From an uncultured Myxococcales bacterium (GTDB lineage Bacteria; Myxococcota_A; Bradymonadia; Bradymonadales; Bradymonadaceae), in the NCBI GenBank assembly GCA_913058025.1, contig CAJXPN010000218.1, forward strand, positions 1 through 7,090: a stretch of DNA of 7,090 nt. Direction: 5' to 3'. The translations under genes were made by a program, and so were the position numbers. Shown one piece after another: positions 1 through 6,719 of this stretch. Position 1 is the stretch's first letter; the number at the start of each line of letters is the position of its first letter. A model generated the notes under the pieces. The model saw only the letters and a list, made by a program, of their open reading frames with translations, searched no databases and was not told where the DNA came from.

Positions 1-32
1 CTCGTGGGCTCGGAGCTGTGTATAAGAGACAG
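1..32 (+). other. Nextera (Tn5) sequencing adapter, not genomic
   Basis: The first 32 bases match the Illumina Nextera read-2 transposase adapter, including the 19-bp Tn5 mosaic end (positions 14-32), with one mismatch: C instead of A at position 16. Genomic sequence starts at about 33. The reverse complement of the same adapter occurs at the right end. The stretch should be trimmed and should not be read as a transposon end. Confidence 0.97.
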
Positions 33-1072
33 CGGTAACGCAGCAGCGGCAGGTAGGGGTTGCGCCCACCGGTGATCCATATCTCGCCGACCTGTCCGGG
101 CGGGAGCGCGCGCCCCGCCTCGTCGACGATCTCGACGAACAGGTCAGGCGCGGCCCAGACCATCCCGCGCCCGTCGGGGTGGTCGTAGGCGACGGGGCCG
201 GTCTCGGTAAGCGAGTACCAGTCGATGACGGGGCAGCCGTAGGTGTCGCGCAGGCGCTGGCGGAGCGGCTCGGAGAGCTCGACCGCGGTGGAGGTGATGA
301 CCCTCGGGGCCGCGTCGATCTCCCAGCGCAGCGCCTCCGCGAGTGAGACGGGGTCGCTGGTCCAGAGGTGCGGGTCGAGGTCGCGCAGCAGCGCGCGCGC
401 CGACTCGCGGCCGTCGGGCCACTCCGACTCGCGCAGGTTGATCTTGGCGAAGGCCGCGTCTCCCCAGACCGCGAAGACGCCAGGGAACGTGTACGTGGTC
501 GCCTGCGCGCAGACGTTCACGCAGGCGACCATGTCGGGGCCGAAATCGAGCGGCGCGCCGTGGAGCGCCATGGCGGCCTCGGCGATGACGTGGCGCTGCG
601 CGAGCGCCCCCGTGTGCGTCGGGACGCGCACGGCGTGGCCGGTGGTCGAGGAGGTGTCGTAGACGAGCAGCCGCTCGTAGTCGACGTCTCGCGGCACGAT
701 GGTGTGCAGGCGCGTGGCGAGGTCCTCGCGCTCCATGGGAGCGATGGCGTCCCAGCCGCGCGCGAGGTCGGTGCCCTCGGGGATGCGGTCGGAGAAGGCG
801 TCGGAGCGAGGGCGCATCCGGGCGACCCACTCGAGCACCCACTCGGGCGGCGCGGGCGCCCAGACCTCACTGGTGCGCCGCGTGAGGCCCTCTGGAGAGG
901 ACGGCGCGAGCGTCGAGCGCAGGCGGTCGGCGGCGGCGACGTCGGCGGCGTCGATGAGGTCGGGGACCGAGGCGGTCCAGCGCGGCGCGTGGGCGTGCTG
1001 GCGCACGCGATCGAGGTTGCGCTGGCCGGCGTCGGTGATCAGCGGGAACGTCGCGCGGGGGGAGGAGGTCAT
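33..1072 (-). CDS. PaaK/CapK-type adenylate-forming enzyme (phenylacetate-CoA ligase-like), C-terminus missing
   Basis: A frame open from an ATG at 1072 to the contig edge gives about 346 residues. It looks like the N-terminal and core part of an AMP-binding (ANL superfamily) enzyme closest in style to phenylacetate-CoA ligase/CapK; such enzymes activate a carboxylate with ATP and pass it to CoA or another thiol. Seen directly: a phosphate-loop equivalent at residues 140-146 (TSSTTGH), the A5-type motif SLTETGP at 287-293, a following YDHPDGRGM at 296-304, the VGEIWITG segment at 328-335, and RYR at the cut, where family members usually continue into the TGD motif. The phosphate loop is atypical: the usual SSGTTGK has Ser at the Gly position and His at the Lys position. 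The start has a weak GAGG eight bases upstream and lies 31 nt after the previous stop, so it is the last visible operon gene. The substrate is unknown; no carrier-protein domain is visible. The C-terminal subdomain with its catalytic lysine lies beyond the contig. Confidence 0.85.
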
Positions 1073-1103
1073 GTGCGGGGCCTCGCGGCTCGGGGTCGTG
1101 GTG

Positions 1104-1697
1104 TCACTCGCGGTTGTAGCGTGAGGAGGCCTCCTCGGCGGCCTTACGGCGCATCTCCGCCTCGAGCTTGCGCTGGCGCGCCCTGGCCTCCGACGCCTCC
1201 TTGACGAGCCGGGCGCGCTCGACCGAATCGAGCGCCTTGAGGCGGTCTGCGGCGTGCGCGGCGGACTCGTCGTCGGGGGTGACGTCGAAGGCGGCGAGCG
1301 CCATCCGGACGAGCTCCTCTCTCCGATCGGGGTCGAGGATGAACTGCTCGGCGTCCACGATCTTGACGACCTCACGCAGCCCCTTCGACAGGAGGTCGAG
1401 GATCGTGTGGTCGAGATCGTCTCGCCCACGGAACCACGGGTGCCCGAGCAACCACGCTGTGATCGCGGCGGCCCTGAGGTGGTTGCGCGCCGAGGCGTTG
1501 CCGCCGCGGAAGAGGCGCAACGAGTCGAGCCCGGGGGGCGCCTGGCCGTGCTCGATGAGCAGATCATGGACGACGGCGTCCACGTGCAAGGCTCCTTCGC
1601 CGCGAATGACCGGCTCGCCCCAGAAGATCTGGGGGGTCTCGGCCAGGCGCGTGGTGAGCGCGTCGAGCGAGGGGTTCGAGGGGTCGGATTGGGTCAT
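1104..1697 (-). CDS. Unrecognised helical protein with charged C-terminal tail, MoxR/vWA operon member
   Basis: This 197-residue protein matches no family I can name. Residues 20-80 hold a mixed segment (TPQIFWGEPVIRGEG, then HVDAVVHDLL), followed by predicted helices with a conserved-looking aromatic patch (AWLLGHPWFRGR) and DLLSKGLREVVKIVDAEQF. The last 60 residues are strongly charged and rich in Ala, Arg and Glu, with a run beginning LKALDSVERARLVKEA that should form a long amphipathic helix or coiled coil. There is no signal peptide, membrane segment or catalytic motif, so it is probably cytoplasmic. The ATG at 1697 lies only 9 nt after the stop of the vWA gene, with AGG as a weak ribosome-binding site across the junction, so it is likely translated with it. 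A role as adaptor or accessory subunit of the MoxR-vWA machine is inferred from position alone. That it is a real gene is well supported by operon packing. Confidence 0.82.
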   Translation of the reverse strand: MTQSDPSNPSLDALTTRLAETPQIFWGEPVIRGEGALHVDAVVHDLLIEHGQAPPGLDSLRLFRGGNASARNHLRAAAITAWLLGHPWFRGRDDLDHTILDLLSKGLREVVKIVDAEQFILDPDRREELVRMALAAFDVTPDDESAAHAADRLKALDSVERARLVKEASEARARQRKLEAEMRRKAAEEASSRYNRE

Positions 1698-1706
1698 GGT
1701 CGAGAC

Positions 1707-3482
1707 CTATCGGTTGAGGTCGAACTGCTGACGGGCGAAGGCTCGCGCGAACGTGACGAGCTGGTCACCCGTGCGCACGTAGTAGAGGTCCCAACCCATC
1801 GCGACGAGGCGGTCGGCTTCATCGGAGTAGCTGTGGGTCGGGTTCATGTCCAGGACGATGGAGCCGCCCCCGCCGGCGGCGGCGAGCGAGCGCTCCATGA
1901 TGTCCCATCCGTCTGTGATCTGCTTGATCATGTAGAACAGGTCGCCGTCGGTGACGATGAGGATGTGGGCGGGGCGCTCGCGCGGCTCGTCCGAGGACAG
2001 GAACGTCTCCCGCAAGCGCTCGATGCCATACGCGTAGCCGGTGCCGAGGTACCCGGTGAGGATCTTCATGTTCTCGCGCTCGGAGTGCGAGAAGCCGTCG
2101 GTCTGGGTGAACCGGCCCGGCTCACCGCTCAGGCAGACCATGGCCTTGGCGCGCACGCGGAGCGCGCTCAGGACGATCACCGCGCCCGCGATGACGGGGT
2201 AGCTGACGCCGTAGCGCGGGTTGGTCATCGAGCCCGAGCAGTCGACGCCCAGGTAGAGGTCGGGGGGCTCGCGCTCGGGGTCCGAGCCCACGGTCTCGCC
2301 GAACGTGCGCTCGACTGTCGTTACGCCGGGGATGACGACGGGGCTCTTGATGACGGACTCGAGCCAGTCGACGGCGGTGAGCGGCGAGCCCAGGTCCCAC
2401 TGCGCGAGGCCCTCCGGGAGGGGATCGGCCGAGTGCCTCAGGGTCTTCATCGGGAACGGGATGAGGTGGGGTCGCGCGAGCTCGCGGTAGTAGCGGATGA
2501 GGAGGTCGTCCTCGGAGATCTTCACGCCCATGGCCGCCATGAGCTCGACGAAGTCGGTCGGGTCCCGGTACCTGTTCTTGAGCCCTCCCACGACGGCGGC
2601 GCCGGTGCCGGTGCCGGGGGCCTCGGCGTCGGAGAAGATCTCCTCGGAGAGGCCGCTGATGGCGGGGTCGTCGCCGGGGTGGACGAGGTCGCCGAGTTCG
2701 TCGGCGTCCATACCCACGAGGCCGTCGGGGATGTCGTCGCCCATGCCAGCGTAGACCGCGTCGAGCCAGGGCATCGGGCCGCTCTCGGCGCCGGAGTTCT
2801 CGGCGTCTCGCTTGAGGTAGTCGTAGCACAGGAGCGCGAAGCGGGTGGCCCCGGCGAGCCAGTCGGCGCGGTAGTGGCGCACGAGCCTGGCGGCGAGGTC
2901 GGCGTCCACGTCGGCCTGGGACGAGATCGGCCCCGTGGTGAGCGTCCCGGAGCGCAGGCTCCAGAGGCGCTCGTAGGTGCGCATGTAGAGGCCCCAGAGT
3001 TCACTGGGAGGCGGGCCGCCGGCGCCCTCGTCGAGGCCGCTCTTGAGCGCAGCGTAGACGCCGGCCATGTCGAGCCCGTCGGTGCGCTGGAGGCGGTCGT
3101 TGAGCAGGAGGTCGGCGTACAGGTTCGCGATCATGGGCGCGTGCGCCTTGAGGTCCGAGAGCCCCCGACGGCAGCGCGCGAGCAGGCGCGCGTTGTCGGT
3201 GAGGTCGCCGGGCACGTAGACGTGGTGCCCGATCTCGTGGGCGAGGATCTCGGTGGCGAAGCGGTCGAGGTTCTGCTCGGCGACCTGCCTGATGCTGATG
3301 ACGACGGCGTGATCGTTCAGGCGGATCATGGCGAACGAGCCGGTGAGCCCCTCGCGCTGCTCGTCCTCCTCGGAGAGGCACCAGCGCGGCTCGGAGAGCA
3401 TGGTGTAGCGGCTCCAGCACGCGATGGCCCCCGGCCACGCTCGCCGCCACGACTCCCGCAGCTCATCCAGGCGCGCGCTCAT
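1707..3482 (-). CDS. von Willebrand A domain protein with N-terminal HEIGH zincin-like region
   Basis: This 591-residue protein has two recognisable parts. In the N-terminal half, TEILAHEIGHHVYV holds an HExxH zinc motif (His82, Glu83, His86), and NLYADLLLND follows at 120-129, where Asp124 is a candidate third metal ligand. This arrangement recalls DUF2201-type predicted metallopeptidases that also carry a vWA-like domain. Residues 230-300 are acidic and Gly/Pro-rich, with a short TGTGT repeat, and look like a linker. The C-terminal 185 residues form a vWA domain with a complete MIDAS: DCSGS (Asp414, Ser416, Ser418), Thr481 in LGTGYA, and Asp512 in VTDGD. No signal peptide or membrane helix is visible, so it should be cytoplasmic. 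Its ATG overlaps the upstream stop by 4 nt (ATGA). With the MoxR ATPase two genes upstream, it is the likely vWA partner that binds client or metal. Peptidase activity is possible but unproven; the HExxH region could be structural. Confidence 0.92.
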   Translation of the reverse strand: MSARLDELRESWRRAWPGAIACWSRYTMLSEPRWCLSEEDEQREGLTGSFAMIRLNDHAVVISIRQVAEQNLDRFATEILAHEIGHHVYVPGDLTDNARLLARCRRGLSDLKAHAPMIANLYADLLLNDRLQRTDGLDMAGVYAALKSGLDEGAGGPPPSELWGLYMRTYERLWSLRSGTLTTGPISSQADVDADLAARLVRHYRADWLAGATRFALLCYDYLKRDAENSGAESGPMPWLDAVYAGMGDDIPDGLVGMDADELGDLVHPGDDPAISGLSEEIFSDAEAPGTGTGAAVVGGLKNRYRDPTDFVELMAAMGVKISEDDLLIRYYRELARPHLIPFPMKTLRHSADPLPEGLAQWDLGSPLTAVDWLESVIKSPVVIPGVTTVERTFGETVGSDPEREPPDLYLGVDCSGSMTNPRYGVSYPVIAGAVIVLSALRVRAKAMVCLSGEPGRFTQTDGFSHSERENMKILTGYLGTGYAYGIERLRETFLSSDEPRERPAHILIVTDGDLFYMIKQITDGWDIMERSLAAAGGGGSIVLDMNPTHSYSDEADRLVAMGWDLYYVRTGDQLVTFARAFARQQFDLNR

Positions 3483-4504
3483 GACTCGCCCCTGTGCACG
3501 ATGATCATGACCGAGTGGCTCTGCGCGACAGTCAGGGCGAGCGTGTCACCGGACTGGGCCGTCGAGGTGACCTGGGCCGCGCCCACGAGGCGGGCGCTGT
3601 CGCCGCCGCGGCGCACGACGCCCGACTTGACCGTGATCGGGTCAGCGAGGACGTCCTCGGAGTCGGCGTCGGGGAGCTCGTGGCCGAACAACAGGAGCGC
3701 GGAGCCGTAGGCGTCGGCGAAGACGGCGTAACACGACGTCGAGTCGAACGCGTAGATGACGCCGCCGATGGCCATGACGTTGGGCGGGGTCGAGAACACG
3801 CCGCCGAACCCGAGGAACCCGCCGACCCACGGGCGCTGCTCGAAGCCTGGGTCGGAGTCGCCGTGGAGGTCGGCCCACGGATCGGAGAGCACGTCGAGGA
3901 GCTCGGCGCGCGAGCGCGGGTCCGAATCCGACAGGCGCAGCGACGGAAGGATGAGCTCCTCGGGGAGCGACGCGAGGATGGCGAGCGCGGACTCGCGCCA
4001 GTGCGCCGCGCCGAGCTGCCACGCCAGGACCTTCCCGACGTCGAGCAGCGACTTGACGTCACGCGCTCGAGGCGCGAGGCGCGTGAGCGCGTCGAGCCAT
4101 CGGTGCGTGTCGACGGCGGGCAGGTTGTCCAGGTTGATCGTCGCGTGGGCGAGCGAGGTCGCCAGGCGCGCGGGCCTCTCCATGAGCAGGCGCCCGAGCC
4201 GGGGGAGCACGTGGGAGAAGAGCGTGTTCACGGACGGGTAGCGCGCGTTCGGACCCGCGAGCCCGCGCGAGACGAGCTCGAGCGCGACCGGGTAGAGCGC
4301 CTCGGCGACACGCGGCGCGGCGTCGGCGTCGAACTCGGCGACGGCCTCCACGGCGGGGGCGACGCCCTCGACGAGGAACGCCATGAAGTCGGCCGGGTCG
4401 AGCGAGCGCCGCTCGAGGCGCGCGGAGACGAACATCTCGTTGAAGCGGACGCGGCGGGCCTCGAGCGCGCGCGCGAGCGGATGGTCGGGGTTCAGGTGCG
4501 CCAC
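3479..4504 (-). CDS. Unrecognised protein of MoxR-vWA operon: helical N-terminal region plus Gly-rich beta-type C-terminal domain
   Basis: I do not recognise this family. Counting from the GTG at 4513, residues 1-211 are a chain of amphipathic helices rich in Leu, Ala and Arg, with repeat-like segments (for example WLDALTRLAPRARDVKSLLDVG) that could form an alpha-solenoid. Residues 224-344 change character: Gly-rich and alternating hydrophobic (GGFLGFGGVF, VIYAFDSTSCYAVFADAYG, HSVMIIVH), as expected of beta strands. There is no catalytic motif, signal peptide or membrane helix. Two GTG codons compete as start: 4513 (344 aa, 22-nt overlap with the MoxR gene) and 4504 (341 aa, 13-nt overlap). 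I chose 4504 because a GAGG lies eight bases upstream, whereas 4513 has no such site. The stop overlaps the vWA start by 4 nt. Lying between MoxR and vWA genes, it is a likely third subunit or adaptor. The MoxR-vWA-beta-propeller ternary systems offer a loose parallel, but I see no clear propeller repeats. Confidence 0.85.
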   Translation of the reverse strand: MAHLNPDHPLARALEARRVRFNEMFVSARLERRSLDPADFMAFLVEGVAPAVEAVAEFDADAAPRVAEALYPVALELVSRGLAGPNARYPSVNTLFSHVLPRLGRLLMERPARLATSLAHATINLDNLPAVDTHRWLDALTRLAPRARDVKSLLDVGKVLAWQLGAAHWRESALAILASLPEELILPSLRLSDSDPRSRAELLDVLSDPWADLHGDSDPGFEQRPWVGGFLGFGGVFSTPPNVMAIGGVIYAFDSTSCYAVFADAYGSALLLFGHELPDADSEDVLADPITVKSGVVRRGGDSARLVGAAQVTSTAQSGDTLALTVAQSHSVMIIVHRGES

Positions 4505-6087
4505 TGGAGCCACCTCAGGTAGTTCGTGTACCGCTGGTGCAGGTACTTCAGCTTCAGGATGTCGTCGAACATGTGACCGTAGAGCTTACGCCCGGCCGAC
4601 CAGGTCCGAAGGGTGCGCTCGATCTCGGCCATGCGGCCGCGGACCTCGTCCTCGGGGACGCCGTCGAGGCCGCGCTCGAACTCCTCGGTGAGCCGGGCCA
4701 CGGGATCGTCGTTGTCGAGGTCGAGGCGGTCGAACTCACGGCACGCCTGATCGAAGAGGTGACGGATCCAGCTGACGTGGTCGGCGCGCAGCGCCCCCAT
4801 GCCGGCCTGGTCGAAGGCGGGCGCGTCGGGGTTCTGCGAGAGCTTGTCGTGGAGGACGAAGGGGAGGATCTGTCGGACGTCGTCGAAGGTGACCTCGTCG
4901 GCGCCCCGGAAGTAGGCCATCGCCTTGATGTAGATGAGCGCGGTCATGAGCGCGCGCACGGACATGCCGTTGCGGGTCTGTCGGCCGAGGTCGGCCACGC
5001 CGTCGGTGCCGGTCTGGGCGCCGTCGAGCGAGTGGAACTCGACCCCCGAGACCTTCACCGTGTCCTTGGTCATGTACTCGAGCTGGCGCGCGCCGGGCTC
5101 GTAGAACTCGAACTGGGCGGCGAAGAACTCGAGCCGACGACGAAGGTCGTGCGGGAGGCGCACGGCGCGGATCTCGAGCTCGATCCGGTCGAGCTCCTCC
5201 TGCGTGAACACGATCTGGTCGGGGACGATCTCCTCGGGCTTGACGCCCTGCTCGATGCGCACGAGCAGGTCGCCCAGGAAGCGCGTGTTGAAGTGGAGCG
5301 CCTTGACGACCACGTCGATGCGGTCGCTGAGCGCCTCGATGACCTGGTAGGTGCCGCCGCCGGCGTCGTCGTTGGCGGTGAGGTACCAGGCGGCCTCGGG
5401 GCACTCGAAGACCTGGTCGTAGATCTCGGCGTAGTTGTCCGCCATGACCGTGAGCAGCGCAGACTGAGTCCTCGTCGGGATGCGGTTGTACTCGTCGATG
5501 ATCTTGACGCGCATGCCCAGCCAGCGACGCCACGCGATGACGACCTCGTCCATGCTCTCGGCGTTGACGAGCGAGGACGGGAGCGGGTTGCCCAGCAGGT
5601 CGGCCACGGTCATCTGCGGCTGCCCGTGCTGGATGGAGCGGCGCAGCTCCTTCAAGGGGTAGCCCGCGAGGATCCCCATCAACGTGGCGATGACGGTCTT
5701 GCCTCGCCCCGGCCCGCCCACGATGAGGCAGCGCCTGCGCACGGCGAGGTTGAGCAGCGGGAGCAGGACGTAGCTCGAATAGGACTGGTCGCTGGGCAGC
5801 GCCACCTCGACCTTGTGGTCGCCGAAGGTGAACTTCTTGGGCGGCTGGTCGTTGTACTCGATGTCGTAGAACGGGCTGATGATCGCCTGGTTCGAGATCC
5901 AGTAGTAGGCCTGCCGCAGCTTCTCATCCAGGGCGACGGGGGCGGCGTCCTCGGGCTCGGCGACGTTGGCCGAGTCGAGCGGCCCGCGGTAGAGCTCGGC
6001 GACGTCGAAGCGGCGCACGGCGGCGGCAGGTCGGGGGCGCGTGGGCGCCTCCGGGACGTGCCTCATCTTGTCGATCGGCTGTGACAT
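4492..6087 (-). CDS. MoxR-family AAA+ ATPase, enlarged form
   Basis: This 531-residue cytoplasmic ATPase has all AAA+ elements of the MoxR clade: Walker A GGPGRGKT at 124-131, a helix 2 insert-like GNPLPSSL at 166-173, Walker B VKIIDE at 194-199, sensor 1 TAND at 237-240, a probable arginine finger Arg256 in EALSDRID, and sensor 2 GMSVRAL at 374-380 (Arg378). MoxR proteins form ATP-driven rings that work with vWA partners to remodel proteins or aid cofactor insertion. Typical members are about 300-350 residues; this one has about 105 extra N-terminal residues (Pro-rich start, then PFYDIEYND), an extended segment before sensor 2 (about 330-373), and a C-terminal helical tail of some 110 residues with a charged region at 450-500. 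I chose the ATG at 6087: GAGG of a GAGGAGG site lies seven bases upstream, and the ATG shares one base with the upstream stop (TGATG). A GTG one codon earlier is a weaker choice. The partner vWA protein is encoded two genes downstream. Confidence 0.95.
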   Translation of the reverse strand: MSQPIDKMRHVPEAPTRPRPAAAVRRFDVAELYRGPLDSANVAEPEDAAPVALDEKLRQAYYWISNQAIISPFYDIEYNDQPPKKFTFGDHKVEVALPSDQSYSSYVLLPLLNLAVRRRCLIVGGPGRGKTVIATLMGILAGYPLKELRRSIQHGQPQMTVADLLGNPLPSSLVNAESMDEVVIAWRRWLGMRVKIIDEYNRIPTRTQSALLTVMADNYAEIYDQVFECPEAAWYLTANDDAGGGTYQVIEALSDRIDVVVKALHFNTRFLGDLLVRIEQGVKPEEIVPDQIVFTQEELDRIELEIRAVRLPHDLRRRLEFFAAQFEFYEPGARQLEYMTKDTVKVSGVEFHSLDGAQTGTDGVADLGRQTRNGMSVRALMTALIYIKAMAYFRGADEVTFDDVRQILPFVLHDKLSQNPDAPAFDQAGMGALRADHVSWIRHLFDQACREFDRLDLDNDDPVARLTEEFERGLDGVPEDEVRGRMAEIERTLRTWSAGRKLYGHMFDDILKLKYLHQRYTNYLRWLQWRT

Positions 6088-6464
6088 CACTCCTCCTCGA
6101 GCGCGGCGAGCGCGGCGGCGACTGCCTCGCGTTCGGATTTCTTGAGGCCCTTCACGACGAGCGCGTACGACGCGTCGACCATCTGGGCGACGACGTCGGG
6201 CGTGAGCTCGCCGGTGAGCTCGACCGTGTTCCAGTGCTTCTTGCTCATGTGGTAACCGGGCTTGACCGCGTCGTAGCGATCGCGCAGCTCGAGCGCGACC
6301 TCGGGGTCGGATTTAAGGTTGAACGAGATGGGATCGGCCTCGAGCCGCATCAGGCAGAACATCTTCCCCTGGACCTTGAACACGAGCGCGTCCGGCCCGA
6401 AGGGGAACGACTCCTCGACGTGGGGTTTACTCAGGCAATACTCGTGCAGCTCGTCGATCTCCAA
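6087..6464 (-). CDS. YjbR/MmcQ family protein (CyaY-like fold)
   Basis: The 125-residue product matches the YjbR/MmcQ family nearly end to end: ELHEYCLSKPHVEESFPFG at 5-23, FKVQGKMF at 29-36, LKSDPE at 50-55, LRDRYDAVKPGYHMSKKHW at 60-78 (the family's PGYHM..KHW signature), and DASYALVV at 97-104. Family members adopt a small alpha/beta fold resembling CyaY and have been suggested to bind DNA; their molecular role is not settled. The start is a TTG at 6464, with AGGAGG (6469-6474) just upstream; this places the N-terminus where the family begins. A longer frame to a GTG at 6554 would run through a probable promoter and adds a Cys-rich, family-unlike leader, so I reject it. It is the first gene of the operon and shares one base with the MoxR start. 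Its 5' third has a somewhat lower GC content than the rest of the operon. A functional link to the MoxR-vWA pair is inferred only from position. Confidence 0.92.
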   Translation of the reverse strand: MEIDELHEYCLSKPHVEESFPFGPDALVFKVQGKMFCLMRLEADPISFNLKSDPEVALELRDRYDAVKPGYHMSKKHWNTVELTGELTPDVVAQMVDASYALVVKGLKKSEREAVAAALAALEEE

Positions 6465-6468
6465 GGGG

Positions 6469-6474
6469 CCTCCT
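6469..6474 (-). promoter_or_regulatory. Shine-Dalgarno site deciding the TTG start of the YjbR-family gene
   Basis: The minus strand reads AGGAGG followed by CCCC and then TTG GAG ATC. A full consensus ribosome-binding site before a non-ATG codon, plus the match of the protein start to the family, supports TTG at 6464. The spacing of four bases is slightly short. Confidence 0.7.
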
Positions 6475-6486
6475 GCAGGAACCTTC

Positions 6487-6501
6487 GTGTCATGAAGACA
6501 C
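6487..6501. repeat. Short inverted repeat at operon promoter, possible operator
   Basis: GTGTC-ATGAA-GACAC forms a perfect 5-bp inverted repeat with a 5-bp spacer. It covers the predicted transcription start and touches the -10 box of the operon promoter, where a repressor site could lie. The arms are short enough to occur by chance. Confidence 0.25.
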
Positions 6502-6527
6502 AATACGCACCACGGCACCGACGTCAA
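6500..6527 (-). promoter_or_regulatory. Probable sigma-70-type promoter of the six-gene operon
   Basis: On the minus strand a -35-like TTGACG (6522-6527) and a -10-like TATTGT (6500-6505) are separated by 16 bases. They sit in a distinctly AT-richer patch than the surrounding DNA. Transcription would begin near 6492, giving a leader of about 28 nt before the TTG start at 6464. The boxes match the E. coli consensus at 5/6 and 4/6; the true sigma specificity of this organism is unknown. Confidence 0.5.
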
Positions 6528-6658
6528 ACATGAAAGCTCACTCGCGGGGCTCACTGGATGCTCATGCCAAGGAGTTTACCACCGCGCAGCACGAGCCTCC
6601 GAACGAAAACCCCCAGGGAGGCCTCGATCCGAAGCCTGGTCAAGCGTCTGAAAGATCG

Positions 6659-6688
6659 TTGTGCAGCCGTCCACCTCGCTGCGATACT
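6659..6688 (+). promoter_or_regulatory. Possible promoter of the Ser/Thr kinase gene
   Basis: TTGTGC (6659-6664) and GATACT (6683-6688) are separated by 18 bases on the plus strand, 31 bases before the kinase ATG. Each matches the sigma-70 consensus at about 4 of 6 positions. Together with the minus-strand promoter this makes 6465-6719 a divergent control region. I see no convincing RNA gene or terminator in it. Confidence 0.35.
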
Positions 6689-6719
6689 CACCCACGTACC
6701 GAGGCTCGGAGAGGACACC

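Noticed and set aside
144..842. Arg-rich minus-strand frame within the PaaK-like gene
   Set aside because: The neighbouring minus-strand frame, open to the contig edge, carries the AMP-binding motifs; this one is an Arg/Pro/His-rich shadow.
2600..2625. Short GCCGGT tandem repeat in the vWA gene
   Set aside because: Only a few copies, encoding a Thr-Gly linker; too short to be a meaningful repeat element.
1254..3710. Very long plus-strand open frame (818 codons) antisense to the vWA gene
   Set aside because: Its product is a Val/Gly/Glu/Arg/Asp-rich low-information sequence without motifs, as expected opposite a high-GC gene; the minus-strand frame carries clear HExxH and MIDAS motifs.
3494..4522. 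Plus-strand open frame antisense to the helical/beta protein gene
   Set aside because: Arg/Glu/Val/Gly-rich with no recognisable fold; the minus-strand frame is coupled to its neighbours by overlaps on both sides.
4537..6084. Plus-strand open frame (515 codons) antisense to the MoxR gene
   Set aside because: Composition artefact of high GC; the minus strand has every AAA+ motif in order.
6087..6554. Longer start (GTG at 6554) for the YjbR-family gene
   Set aside because: The extra 30 residues do not resemble the family and span a probable promoter; TTG at 6464 has an AGGAGG site and fits the family N-terminus.
6611..6640. Possible terminator hairpin (CCAGG/CCTGG) followed by T-run on the minus strand
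   Set aside because: The stem is imperfect with a long loop, and no minus-strand gene lies upstream that it could terminate within the window.
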